Origin: Acanthochromis polyacanthus
Lineage: Eukaryota > Chordata > Actinopteri > Pomacentridae
NCBI RefSeq assembly: GCF_021347895.1
Contig: NC_067126.1
Span: forward strand, 29,958,482 to 30,022,481
Direction of reading: 5' to 3'
Length of the DNA: 64,000 bases
A program made the translations under genes and the position numbers. Below are positions 38,015-49,034 of this stretch, piece after piece. Every line of letters starts with the position of its first letter. The first letter of the stretch is position 1. The notes under the pieces are model-generated. The model was given only the letters and a program-made list of their open reading frames with translations. It was not told the DNA's origin and searched no databases.

Positions 38015-38405
38015 CCTCCAACATTTGAATCACAGGTGTTCAGATAGCTCACCTGATTGGAAAGGTGACTCATATAAGAAAGACTGCATCTGAGACAGAA
38101 GATCAAATCCCGTGCATTGCTCATTCTTCTACACATGTCTAATGATACAAGTCAACTCAGAAAACAATGTCAGATTTCAAAATGTTGTCGAACATGTGAC
38201 AAAAAAGCTGTAGCTTCTTATGTTGTCCAAAATCTCATTGAAACGTCACAGTTTAGTATGTCTTCCAAAGAACAGCGAACAGGGTCCCTGGTAGCTCAAC
38301 TGGTTGAGAGGGTGATTGAGAAATGAGACTGGTTTGAATACACCTCAAGCTCTCTACTTCATGTTGTCACTGCTTTCTTGTTTCCTCTCTACAAAATATG
38401 AAAAA
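38015..38405 (+). mobile_element. SINE-like island 1 inside the satellite
   Basis: Two tRNA-derived modules. The first has an A-box-like TAGCTCACCTGAT and a B-box-like AGATCAAATCC. The second has TAGCTCAACTGGTTGAGAG and a B box GGTTTGAATAC, followed by a TTCATGTTGTCACTGCTTTC tail resembling fish tRNA-SINE bodies. Compared with the copy at 41896, this one lacks about 14 nt just before the B box of the second module. Confidence 0.65.
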
Positions 38406-38870
38406 TAACGTCATAGTTTAGTATATCGTCCAAAATATGACAAAAACGTCATAGTTTAGTATGTCGTCCGAAAACGGACAAAAAATGTCATTGTTTATTA
38501 TGTCGTCCGAAAATTGCAAAAAAGTCATAGTTTATTATATCGTCCGAAAATGGGCAAAAACATCACAGTTTAGTATGTCGTCCAAAAATGGACAAAAAAC
38601 TTCATAGTTTAGTATGTTGTCTGAAAATGGACAAAATACGTCATAGTTTAGTATGTCATCCGAAAATGGACTAAAAAAGTCATAGTTTAGTATGTTGTCC
38701 AAAAATGGAAAAAAAAGTCATTTTTTGTTCGAAAATGGACAAAAACGTCATAGTTTAGTATGTCATCCGAAAATAGACAAAAAACATAAAAGTTTAGTAT
38801 GTCGTCCGAAAATGGTTTTAAAAAGTCATAGTTTCGTATGTCATCCGAAAATGGACAAAAAACGTAATCG

Positions 38871-40713
38871 TTAGAATGTCGTCCGAAAATGGACTAAAAA
38901 AGTCAGAGTTTAGTATGTCGTCCAACAATGGACTAAGAAAGTCATAGTTTAGCATTTCATCCGAAAATGGAAAAAAAGTCATTTTTTGTCAGAAAATGGA
39001 CAAAAACGTCATAGTTTAGCATGTAATCCAAAAATGGAAAAAAAATCATTTTTTGTCAGAAAATGGACAAAAACGTCATACGTCATGTATGTCATCCGAA
39101 AATGAACAAAAAACATAATAGATTAGTATGTCATCCGAAAATGGACTATAAAAGTCAGAGTTTACTATGTCGTCCGAAAATGGACTACAAAGGTCATAGT
39201 TTAGTGTGTTGTCCGAAAATGGAAAAAAAAGCCATTTTTTGTCAGAAAATGCACAAAAACGTCATAGTTCAGTATGTCATCCTAAAATGGACAACAAACA
39301 TCATAGTTTAGTATGTCATCCGAAAATAGACAAAAAACGTAAAAGTTGAGTATGTCGTCCAAAAATGGTTTTAAAAAGTCATAGTTTCGTGTGTCATCCG
39401 AAAATGGACAAAAAACGTAATCGTTAGAATGTCGTCCGAAAATGGACTAAAAAAGTCAGAGTTTAGTATGTCGTCCAACAATGGACTAAGAAAGTCATAG
39501 TTTAGTATTTCATCCGAAAATGGAAAAAAAGTCATTTTTTGTCAGAAAATGGACAAAAACGTCATAGTTTAGCATATCATCCAAAAATGGAAAAAAAATC
39601 ATTTTTTGTCAGAAAATGGACAAAAACGTCATACGTCATGTATGTCATCCGAAAATGAACAAAAAACATAATAGATTAGTATGTCGTCCGAAAATGGACT
39701 ATAAAAGTCAGAGTTTAGTATGTCGTCCGAAAATGGACTACAAAGGTCATAGTTTAGTGTGTCGTCCGAAAATGGAAAAAAAATCAATTTTTGTCAGAAA
39801 ATGGACAAAAACGTCATACGTCATGTATGTCATCCGAAAATGAACAAAAACATAATAGATTAGTATGTCGTCCGAAAATGGACTATAAAAGTCAGAGTTT
39901 ACTATGTCGTCCGAAAATGGACTACAAAGGTCATAGTTTAGTGTGTTGTCCGAAAATGGAAAAAAAAGCCATTTTTTGTCAGAAAATGCACAAAAACGTC
40001 ATAGTTCAGTATGTCATCCTAAAATGGACAACAAACATCATAGTTTAGTATGTCATCCGAAAATAGACAAAAAACGTAAAAGTTGAGTATGTCGTCCAAA
40101 AATGGTTTTAAAAAGTCATAGTTTCGTGTGTCATCCGAAAATGGACAAAAAACGTAATCGTTAGAATGTCGTCCGAAAATGGACTAAAAAAGTCAGAGTT
40201 TAGTATGTCGTCCAACAATGGACTAAGAAAGTCATAGTTTAGCATTTCATCCGAAAATGGAAAAAAAGTCATTTTTTGTCAGAAAATGGACAAAAACGTC
40301 ATAGTTTAGCATGTCATCCAAAAATGGAAAAAAAATCATTTTTTGTCAGAAAATGGACAAAAACGTCATACGTCATGTATGTCATCCGAAAATGAACAAA
40401 AAACATAATAGATTAGTATGTCGTCCGAAAATGGACTATAAAAGTCAGAGTTTACTATGTCGTCCGAAAATGGACTACAAAGGTCATAGTTTAGTGTGTT
40501 GTCCGAAAATGGAAAAAAAAGCCATTTTTTGTCAGAAAATGCACAAAAACGTCATAGTTCAGTATGTCATCCTAAAATGGACAACAAACATCATAGTTTA
40601 GTATGTCATCCGAAAATAGACAAAAAACGTAAAAGTTGAGTATGTCGTCCAAAAATGGTTTTAAAAAGTCATAGTTTCGTATGTCTTCCGAAAATGGACA
40701 AAAAACGTAATCA
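38871..40713 (+). repeat. 553-bp higher-order repeat of unit A variants
   Basis: The landmark TTAGAATGTC (TTAGTATGTC in the last copy) recurs at 38871, 39424, 40161 and 40714, giving periods of 553, 737 and 553 nt. The 737-nt period holds an internal partial duplication of about 184 nt (two successive TACGTCATGTATGTCATCC segments). Copies are nearly identical by eye, so this is a recent amplification. A related partial copy is at about 36380-36800. Confidence 0.85.
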
Positions 40714-41101
40714 TTAGTATGTCGTCCGAAAATGGACTATAAAAGTCAGAATTTAGTATGTCGTCCAACAATGGACTAAGAAAGTCATAGTTTAGCATTT
40801 CATCCGAAAATGGAAAAAAAGTCATTTTTTGTCAGAAAATGGACAAAAACGTCATAGTTCAGTATGTCATCCGAAAATGAACAAAAATCATAATAGATTA
40901 GTATGTCGTCCGAAAATGGACTATAAAAGTCAGAGTTTACTATGTCGTCTGAAAATGGACTACAAAGGTCATAGTTTAGTGTGTCGTCCGAAAATGGAAA
41001 AAAAAGACATTTTTTTGTCAGAAAATGCACAAAAACGTCATAGTTCAGTATGTCATCCTAAAATGGACAACAAACATCATAGTTTAGTATATCATCCTAA
41101 A

Positions 41102-41300
41102 ATGTTTTCCTCAACTCCAGTCCGGTCCAGTTTGTGGAGCGATCCGGTCCACGATTTCTGCAACTCCAGTCCGGTCCACTTTTTGGAGCGATCCGGTCCA
41201 CGTTTTCCTCAACTCCAGTCCGGTCCACTTTTTGGTCTGATCCGGTCCACGTTTTCCTCAACTCCAGTCCGGTCCACTTTTGGAGCGATACGGTCTGGAA
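41102..41300 (+). repeat. Satellite B block 3 (4 x 49 nt)
   Basis: Four 49-nt units with the shared left border after TCATCCTAAA and right border CGGTCTGGAAAACGGC. The GGTCTGATCC variant is in the third unit. Confidence 0.95.
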
Positions 41301-41895
41301 AACGGCATAGTTTAGTAAGTCATCCGAAAATGGACAAAAAAACGTCATAGTTTAGTATGTCGTCCCCAAAATGGACAAAAAACGTAATTATTTAGTATGT
41401 CATCTGAAAATGGAAAAAAAAATCCTCATAGTTTAGTATATCGTCCAAAATATGACAAAAACGTCATAGTTTAGTATGTCATCCGAAAACGGACAAAAAA
41501 TGTCATTATTTATTATGTCGTCCGAAAATTGCAAAAAAAAGTCATAGTTTATTATATCGTCCGAAAATGGGCAAAAACATCACAGTTTAGTATGTCGTCC
41601 GAAAATGGACAAAAAACTTCATAGTTTAGTATGTTGTCTGAAAATGGACAAAAAAAGTCATAGTTTAGTATGTCATCCGAAAATGGACCGAGAAAGCCAT
41701 CGTTTAGTATGTCGTCCGAAAACGGACTAAAAAAGTCATTGTTTAGTATGTTGTCCAAAAATGGAAAAAAAGTCATTGTTTGTTCGAAAATGGATAAAAA
41801 CGTCATAGTTTTGTATGGCGTCCGAAGATGGACAGAAAACGTCATAGTTTTGTATGGCGTCCGAAGATTGACAGAAAACGTCATAGTTTTGTATG

Positions 41896-42288
41896 TCCTC
41901 CAACATTTGAATCACAGGTGTTCAGATAGCTCACCTGGTTAGGAAGGTGACTCATATGAGAAAGACTGCATCTGAGACACAAGATCAAATCCTGTGCATT
42001 GCTCATTCTTCTACACTTGTCTAATGATACAAGTCAACTCAGAAAACAATGTCAGATTTTCTAATGTGACAAAAAAGCTGTAGTTTTTTTATGTTGTCCA
42101 AAATCATTGAAACGTCACAGTTTAGTATGTCTTCCAAAGAACAGAAAACAGGGTCCCTGGTAGCTCAACTGGTTGAGAGGGTGATTGAGAAACGAGACTG
42201 CTCTTGAGACACTGGTTCGAATACACCTCAAGCTCTCTGCTTCATGTTGTCACTGCTTTCTTGTTTCCTCTCTACAAAATATGAAAAA
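41896..42288 (+). mobile_element. SINE-like island 2 inside the satellite
   Basis: Duplicate of the 38015 island. The second module here keeps a better B box (GGTTCGAATAC) and the GCTCTTGAGACAC segment missing from copy 1. Flanking satellite units also correspond, so the island was copied as part of a larger segmental duplication rather than inserted twice. Confidence 0.65.
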
Positions 42289-43230
42289 TAACGTCATAGT
42301 TTAGTATATCGTCCAAAATATGACAGAAACGTCATAGTTTAGTATGTCGTCCGAAAACGGACAAAAAATGTCATTGTTTATTATGTCGTCCGAAAATTGC
42401 AAAAAAGTCATAGTTTATTATTTCGTCCGAAAATGGGCAAAAAGTCACAGTTTAGTATGTCGTCCGAAAATGGACAAAAAACGTCAAAGTTTAATATGTC
42501 GTCCAAAAATGGACAAAAAACGTCAAAGTTTAATATGTCGTCCGACAATGGACAAAAAAAGTCATAATTTAGTATGTCGTCCGAAAATAGACAAAAACGT
42601 CATAGTTTAGTATGTCGTCCGAAAATGGAAAAAAGTCATTTTTTCCTGAAAATGGACAAAAAGGTCATAGTTTAGTATGTTGTCCGAAAATGGAAAAAAA
42701 ATCATTTTTTGTCCAAAAATAGACAAAAAAGTCCAAGTTTAGTATGTCGTCTGAAAATAGACAAAAACGTAATAGTTTAGTATGTCGTCCGAAAATGGAC
42801 AAAAAACGTAAGAGTTAGTATGTCGTCCGAAAATGGACTAAAAAAGTCAGAGTTTAGCATATCATCCGAAAATGGAAAAAAAGTCATTTTTTTGTCAGAA
42901 AATGGACAAAAACGTCATAGTTTAGTCTGTCATCCGAAAATGGAAAAAAAGTCATTTTTTGTCAGAAAATGGACAAAAACGTCATAGTTCAGTATGTCAT
43001 CCGAAAATGGACAAAAAACATAATAGATTAGTATGTCGTCCGAAAATGGACTAAAAAAGTCAGAGTTTACTATGTCGTCCGAAAATGGACTACAAAGGTC
43101 ATAGTTTAGTGTGTCGTCCGAAAATGGAAAAAAAAGACATTTTTTGTCAGAAAATGCACAAAAACGTCATCGTTCAGTATGTCATCCTAAAATGGACAAC
43201 AAACATCATAGTTTAGTATATCATCCTAAA

Positions 43231-43381
43231 ATGTTTTCCTCAACTCCAGTCCGGTCCAGTTTGTGGAGCGATCCGGTCCACGTTTTCCTCAACTCCAGTC
43301 CGGTCCACTTTTTGGTCTGATCCGGTCCACGTTTTCCTCAACTCCAGTCCGGTCCACTTTTTGGAGCGATACGGTCTGGAA
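43231..43381 (+). repeat. Satellite B block 4 (3 x 49 nt)
   Basis: Three 49-nt units, the shortest block, with the same left and right junction words as the others. The GGTCTGATCC variant is in the second unit. Confidence 0.95.
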
Positions 43382-43566
43382 AACGGCATAGTTTAGTATG
43401 TCGTCCGAAAATGGACAAAAAAAGTCATAGTTTAGTATGTCGTCCGAAAATTGACTAAAAATGTCAGAGTTTACTATGTCGTCCCAAAATGGACTACAAA
43501 GGACATAGTTTAGTGTGTCATCCGAAAATGGACAACAAACATCATAGTTTAGTGTATCATCCTAAA

Positions 43567-43863
43567 ATGTTTTCCTCAAATCCAGTCCGGTCCACTTTTT
43601 GGAGCGATCCGGTCCACGTTTTCCTCAACTCCAGTCTGGTCCACTTTTTGGAGCGATCCGGTCCACGTTTTCTTCAACTCCAGTCTGGTCCACTTTTTGG
43701 AGCGATCCGGTCCACGTTTTCCTCAACTCCAGTCCGGTCCACTTTTTGGTCTGATCCGGTCCACGTTTTCCTCAACTCCAGTCCAGTCGACTTTTTGGAG
43801 CGATCCGGTCCACATTTTCCTCAGCTCCAGTCTGGTCCACTTTTGGAGCGATATGGTCTGGAA
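43567..43863 (+). repeat. Satellite B block 5 (6 x 49 nt)
   Basis: Six 49-nt units. Right border TGGTCTGGAAAACAGC. It shares AGTCTGGTCC variants with block 6, suggesting these two blocks are the closest relatives. Confidence 0.95.
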
Positions 43864-44087
43864 AACAGCATAGTTTAGTATGTCGTCCGAAAATGGACAA
43901 AAAACGTCATAGTTTAGTATGCCGTCAGAAAATGGACAAAAAATGTCATAGTGTTGTATGTCATCCGAAAATGGACTAAAAATGTCAGAGTTTACTATGT
44001 CGTCCGAAAATGGACTACAAAGGTCATAGTTCAGTATGTCATCCTAAAATGGACAACAAACATCATAGTTTAGTGTATCATCCGAAA

Positions 44088-44335
44088 ATGTTTTCCTCAA
44101 ATCCAGTCCGGTCCACTTTTTGGAGCGATCCGGTCCACGGTTTCCTCCACTCCAGTCCGGTCCACTTTTTGGTCTGATCCGGTCCACGTTTTCCTCAACT
44201 CCAGTCCGGTCCACTTTTTGGAGCGATCCGGTCCACGTTTTCTTCAACTCCAGTCTGGTCCACTTTTTGGAGCGATCCGGTCTATGTTTTCCTCAGCTCC
44301 AGTCTGGTCCACTTTTGGAGCGATATGGTCTGGAA
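44088..44335 (+). repeat. Satellite B block 6 (5 x 49 nt)
   Basis: Five 49-nt units; right border TGGTCTGGAAAACGGC as in block 5 apart from one base. No further B units occur between here and the right end of the array. Confidence 0.95.
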
Positions 44336-45869
44336 AACGGCATAGTTTAGTATGTCGTCCGAAAATGGACAAAAAACATCATAGTTTAGTATGTCGTCAG
44401 AAAATGGACAAAAAACTTCATAGTTTTGTATGTCATCCGAAAATGGACAAGAAACGTAATTTTTTCACCGAAAATGGACAAAAAAAGTCAAAGTTTAGTA
44501 TGTCGTCCAACAATGGACAACAAATGTAATAGTTTAGTATGTTGTCCAAAATATCACAAAAACATCATAATTTAGTATATCGTCCGAAAATGGACAAAAA
44601 GCGTAATTTTTTCACTGAAAATGGACAAAAAACGTCATCGTTTAATATGTTGTCTGACAATGGACAGAAAAAAGGTAATAGCTTAGTATGTCATCCGAAA
44701 ATGGGCAAAAACATCATAGTTTAGTATGTCTTCCGAAAATGGACAAAAAACGTCATTTTTAGTCTGAAAATGGACAAAAACGTCATAGTTTAGTATGTCA
44801 TCCGAAAACGGAAAAATAATCATACTTTAGTATGTCGTCCAAAAATGGACACGAAACTTAATGTTTTTCACCGAAAATGGACAAAAAACGTCAAAGTTTA
44901 GTATGTCGTCCGAAGATGGACAAAAAACGTCATAGTTTAGTATGCCGTCGAAAAATGGGCAGAAACGTCAAATGTCCGAAAATGGACAACAAACATAATA
45001 GTTTATTATATTGTCTGAAAATGGGCAAAAAAATGGACAAAAATGTAATGTTTTGACCGAAAATGGACAAAAAATGTCAAAGTTTAGTATGTGGTCCGCA
45101 AATGGACAACAAATGTCATAGTTTATTATATCGTCCGAAAATGGGCAAAAACGTCATAGTTTAGTTTGTCTTCCAAAAATGGACAAAAACCGTAATTTTT
45201 GTCTGAAATTGGACAAAAAACATGGAAGTTTAGTATGTCGTCATAAAATGGACAAAAAAACGTCAGAATTTAGTATGTCGTCCGAAAATGGACAAAAAAC
45301 GTCATAGTTTCGTATGTCGTCCAAAAATGGACAAAAAGCGGCATAGTTTCGTATGCCGTCTGAAAAAGGACAAAAAACGTCATTTTTAGTCTGAAAATGG
45401 ACAAAAACGTCATAGTTTAGTATGTCATCTGAAAACGGAAAAATAATCAAAGTTTAGTATGTCGTCTGAAAATGGACAAAAAACGTCAAAGTTTAGTATG
45501 TCGTCCAACAATGGACAAAAATCGTCATAGGTTAGTATGTTGTCCAAAATATCACAAAAACATCATAATTTAGTATGTCATCCGAAAATGGACAAAAAGC
45601 GTATTTTTTTTTCACCGAAAATGGACAAAAAACGTCATAGTTTAGTATGTGGTCCAACAATGGACAAAAAACTTCATAGTTTAATATGTCATCTGAAAAT
45701 GGGCAAAAATGTCATAGTTTAGTATGTCGTCCGAAAATGGACAAAAATGTCATTTGTTTGTCTGAAATTGGACAAAAACGTCATAGTTTAGTATGTCGTC
45801 CGAAAATGGACAATATCATAGTTTCGCATCTCGTCTGAAAATGGACAGAAAACGTCATAGTTTTGTATG

Positions 45870-46088
45870 TCCTCCAACATTTGGATTACAGGTGTTCAGT
45901 TAGCTCACCTGGTTGGGAAGGTGGACAATATTATAAAGTGTGACATTTTTTTTCTGAGAAGTTCTTTGGGTTCATTTGTTGGATTTTCTCAATTGTCAAG
46001 TGTGGAAGAACGATTCGATCTTGTGTCTCAGATGCAGTCTTTCTTATTTGAGTCACCTTAGGTGAGCTAACTGAACACCTGTAATCCA
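45870..46088. repeat. Inversion centre of the satellite
   Basis: Left of this point unit A reads in the plus orientation; right of it (46089-46460 and 48908-49033) it reads in the minus orientation. The turn is flanked by two inverted copies of the first SINE-like module: plus at about 45871-45925 (ACAGGTGTTCAGTTAGCTCA) and minus at about 46017-46085 (TGAGCTAACTGAACACCTGT). A spacer of about 90 bp without satellite units lies between them. Confidence 0.85.
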
Positions 46089-46460
46089 ACTAAACTATGA
46101 TATTGTCCATTTTCGGACGACATACTAAATTATGACGTTTTTATCCAATTTCAGACAAAAAAGGACATTTTTTGTCCATTTTCGGACGACATACTAAACT
46201 ATGACATTTTTGGTCACATTTTTGATGACATACTAAACTATGACGTTTTTGGTCATATTTTGGACGACATACTAAATTATGACGTTTTTGGTCATATTTT
46301 GGACGACATACTAAACTATGACGTTTTCGTGACATTTTGGAAGACATAATAAACTATGACATTTTTGGTCACATTTTGGACGGCATACTAAACACATTTT
46401 TGGTCATATTTTGGATGACATACTAAACTATGACATTTTTCCCACGTTTTGGACGACATA

Positions 46461-46745
46461 CACTATATTGCCACACGTATTCACTCACCTGCCTTGACTT
46501 GCATATGAACGTAAGTGACATTCCATTCCTAATCCACAGGGTTCAATATGACGTCGGTCCACACTTTGCAGCCATAACAACTTCAACTCTTCTTCGAAGG
46601 CTGTCCACAAGGTTTAGGAGTGTGTTTTGGGGAATTTTTGACCATTCTTCCAGAAGCGTATTTGTGAGGTCACACACTGATGTCAGTCTCCGCTCTAATT
46701 GATCCCAAAGGTGTTCTATCGGCTTGAGAGACTCTGACCCCTCAT
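46461..46745 (-). pseudogene. Tc1-like transposase C-terminal fragment
   Basis: A Tc1 terminal end (CACTATATTGCC) begins directly after a TA in the satellite. The minus strand then encodes PIEHLWDQLERRL, the region of the third catalytic acidic residue of Tc1 transposases, followed by the usual C-terminal stretch with LLEEWSKIPQNTLLNLV and the ..GGPTSY-like end (here CGPTSY). The N-terminal domain and the first two catalytic Asp residues are missing, so the fragment is inactive. Similarity stops near 46745. Confidence 0.9.
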
Positions 46746-48339
46746 GACCTTCGACAAGATAACACAAGTGTAGCCAATGGACTGTTTATATTTTTTACAG
46801 CTGGGCATGCTTTAGTTCAAAAAACAATTATATAATTGGAAAAAAAACACATTAAACCAGTGCATACATGCTACTGATGAAGAAGACACATCCTTTGTTA
46901 TAGTGGTGCGATTCATCTTTGGTTTGAATCCACACGTGATGACTGTAATATAAGCTAATCATGTCTGAATACAGTCTTTTAACCCCTGCTGTTCTGACTC
47001 TTTGATCTTGTCACCTCTTTGTTGCCGTCGACTGTCTGCCAGACTATAGCATCTACTCGCGAACCGTAAACCACCCAATGATCACTATAGTGCTTAAACA
47101 GTGTCACCTCCATTCCTTTTGATCATCTGTACAAATGTCATTCCCTGCCAGTGTTCCAGGTCGGCTTTACCTTCTCAGACTCACTCTCTATGTCTGTGAG
47201 CTCGCAGTATACCTGAATGCTAGTAAATATCCCACTACAGCAAACTTTGGAACAGTATTTTGAGTGATTTCTTCAGAAACATTTCACCTATCAGGCTGGT
47301 GTCAGGAGCAAAGCTTTTTTTCCTGACCCTGAGCTGCCAAGCCCTTCTGATTGGAGCTAAGTGAAGGAAACAACAGGATGGCAGCCACGGTGAACCCTCC
47401 TTATGAACTTATCCATTTTGGCTTCAAGAAAGGGTGTACTGTGTGCTACAAGTGCAAAAAGGATGCCCTCAAGGACACTGCCTTTTGTTAAATCTCATGC
47501 GACTGGTAGGGTTTTACACATGACCATACTAACCCGAAAAATTGATATTGGGTGGGTTAGCACATTTATTCCTGTTTGACTTGAATACAGTAGAGTTTTA
47601 CTACACTTTTGTACAATCTATGTGTCACAAGAGCATACAAATAAGACATAATTGACATATACTGCTTTGAGTCGCAGAGATTAAAAGAGGTGCAAATTCC
47701 CGGCCAAATCTGCAGGTAATCAAATTACCAAATCAAGTTTGGTGTCCCAGTTGCCCACTTTCCCAGTTTGGTAATCCAGCAAACTGCGTGTCTTGACCTC
47801 TTGTTGCAGTTCCCCTCCCTGGATGACAGCAAAAACTGAAGAAATCCCTAACATGCCTCCCAACCAAACAGAGAGTAAGCACCTTCAGGTAGTAAATTGT
47901 GAATGAGTTTGCTGTATGTTCACCTGTTTGGAAACCTCGACTCACCTGCATGCAAGAAGCTATTTACAGCTGGCCATATGTGACCAAGTGGCTTTTCTGC
48001 CACACAAGCTCCATAGCAACTAAGGGTGCCAGTGTCACCAGGATGGGTGAAAGAGTGAGCCGAGCTTAATCCGAAAGACTACAAGTGCAACAACACAGCA
48101 GAAATTTCTTTTTTCCCCTGTTTGTTCAGGGCATATGTGCATCATTTTAAACAGTGGATCACTAAAGCTAATCGGGAGAAAGCTGTTAATACTGAATTCA
48201 GGAACCTTAACTTTATTGGGTTCAGCACTTACACTATAAACTCTGCTCTTAATGCATCACTTGTGGTGGTTGGAAGGGTAAGAAAAGTTAGTGTGGTGGT
48301 GCTATCAGTAGATAGATACTGGAACAGCACTAGTAACAT
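46746..48339. other. Unassigned sequence between repeats
   Basis: About 1.6 kb with no recognised gene or named repeat. It lies between two pieces of inverted satellite, so it is probably inserted or rearranged material. Confidence 0.3.
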
Positions 48340-48907
48340 AGAAAGGCACTCAGAGAGCGCAGTACTCCACCAAGGCTGCTCAGTTGACGTATCATTTCCA
48401 ACAGGTGAAATATTTAAGAAAAAATTACCTTGTGCTGAGCGAAGGCATGTGTTATGCTTGTGCACATTATGTATGGATACCGAATCGCATGTAAATAATC
48501 CTTATGAAGATCTGTTGATCAGTTCATCACTATGTGGCAAGTCTTTGTTTTACTAGTGTTACAATAACTGTTCCCTCCATACTTTTGTTATGAAGGCGTA
48601 TTTTTAATGTCATGGGCTTTTATTTTGTCACCATTCAAGCAGCACAGGAGATGTTTATCTAACAAGTGGTTTCTTCGTGCCGGCAGCTATGTCTGGCAAT
48701 GGGAAATCCTTAACAAAGCCATGGATTCAGACTATAAGCTGCATCAGTGTGAAAATTTAATGAGGTGGTCCTTGTGTGATTTCTGACCTCCTCTGAGAAT
48801 TTCATCAAAATCCATTTGTCCGTTTTTGAGTAATGTTGCACACAGACAGACAGACAAACATACGCCGATTGTCACATGACTCTGCCGCGTTCATTGGCGG
48901 AGTAACT
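48340..48907 (+). repeat. Degenerate non-LTR retroelement-like segment
   Basis: Contains GCGCAGTACTCCACCAAGGC and, further on, a TTTCATCAAAATCC stretch followed by CAGACAGACAGACAAACATA and CATTGGCGGAGTAA. This order is common in 3' regions of fish non-LTR elements. The 144-aa open frame at 48122-48556 overlaps it and has no motif I recognise. Confidence 0.4.
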
Positions 48908-49033
48908 TAGACGTTTTAGTGATATTTTGGATGAAATACTAAACAATGACGCTATTTTCCACATTTTGGACGACATACTAAGCTATGACATTTTTTTCCA
49001 CATTTTGGATGACATACTAAACTATGACGTTTT
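48908..49033 (-). repeat. Detached inverted island of satellite unit A
   Basis: About three unit-A copies in minus orientation (GGACGACATACTAAGCTATGACATT and variants in pieces), 2.4 kb away from the main array and matching the orientation of its right arm. Confidence 0.85.
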
Positions 49034-49034
49034 T

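Larger units (their letters stand above)
35320..46460. repeat. Complex satellite array of 39-nt and 49-nt units
   Basis: About 11 kb of tandem repeat. Unit A is near 39 nt and carries TAGTTTAGTATG, the dyad GTCCGAAAATGGAC, an A-run and ACGTCA. Shorter variants replace the TAGTTTAGTATG part with ATTTTTTGTC. Unit B is 49 nt and carries TCCGGTCCAC twice. B occurs in six blocks inserted between A blocks, always in one orientation. Two islands of SINE-like sequence (38015-38405, 41896-42288), higher-order duplications and an orientation switch near 46.0 kb are embedded. Long open frames on both strands arise because 39 is divisible by three and the units lack stops; they are not considered genes. 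The array separates the acvr1c promoter from the acvr1 3' end. Confidence 0.97.

Noticed and set aside
42150..42235. A functional tRNA gene in the satellite
   Set aside because: A- and B-box-like words are present, but the acceptor and anticodon stems do not pair convincingly, and a SINE body follows the B box.
35320..46460. CRISPR-like array of short regular repeats
   Set aside because: Units are contiguous tandem copies without unique spacers, and the surrounding genes are vertebrate with introns.
48122..48556. 144-aa plus-strand open frame as a gene
   Set aside because: No recognisable motif, surrounded by retroelement-like debris, and its 3' half overlaps a repeat segment.
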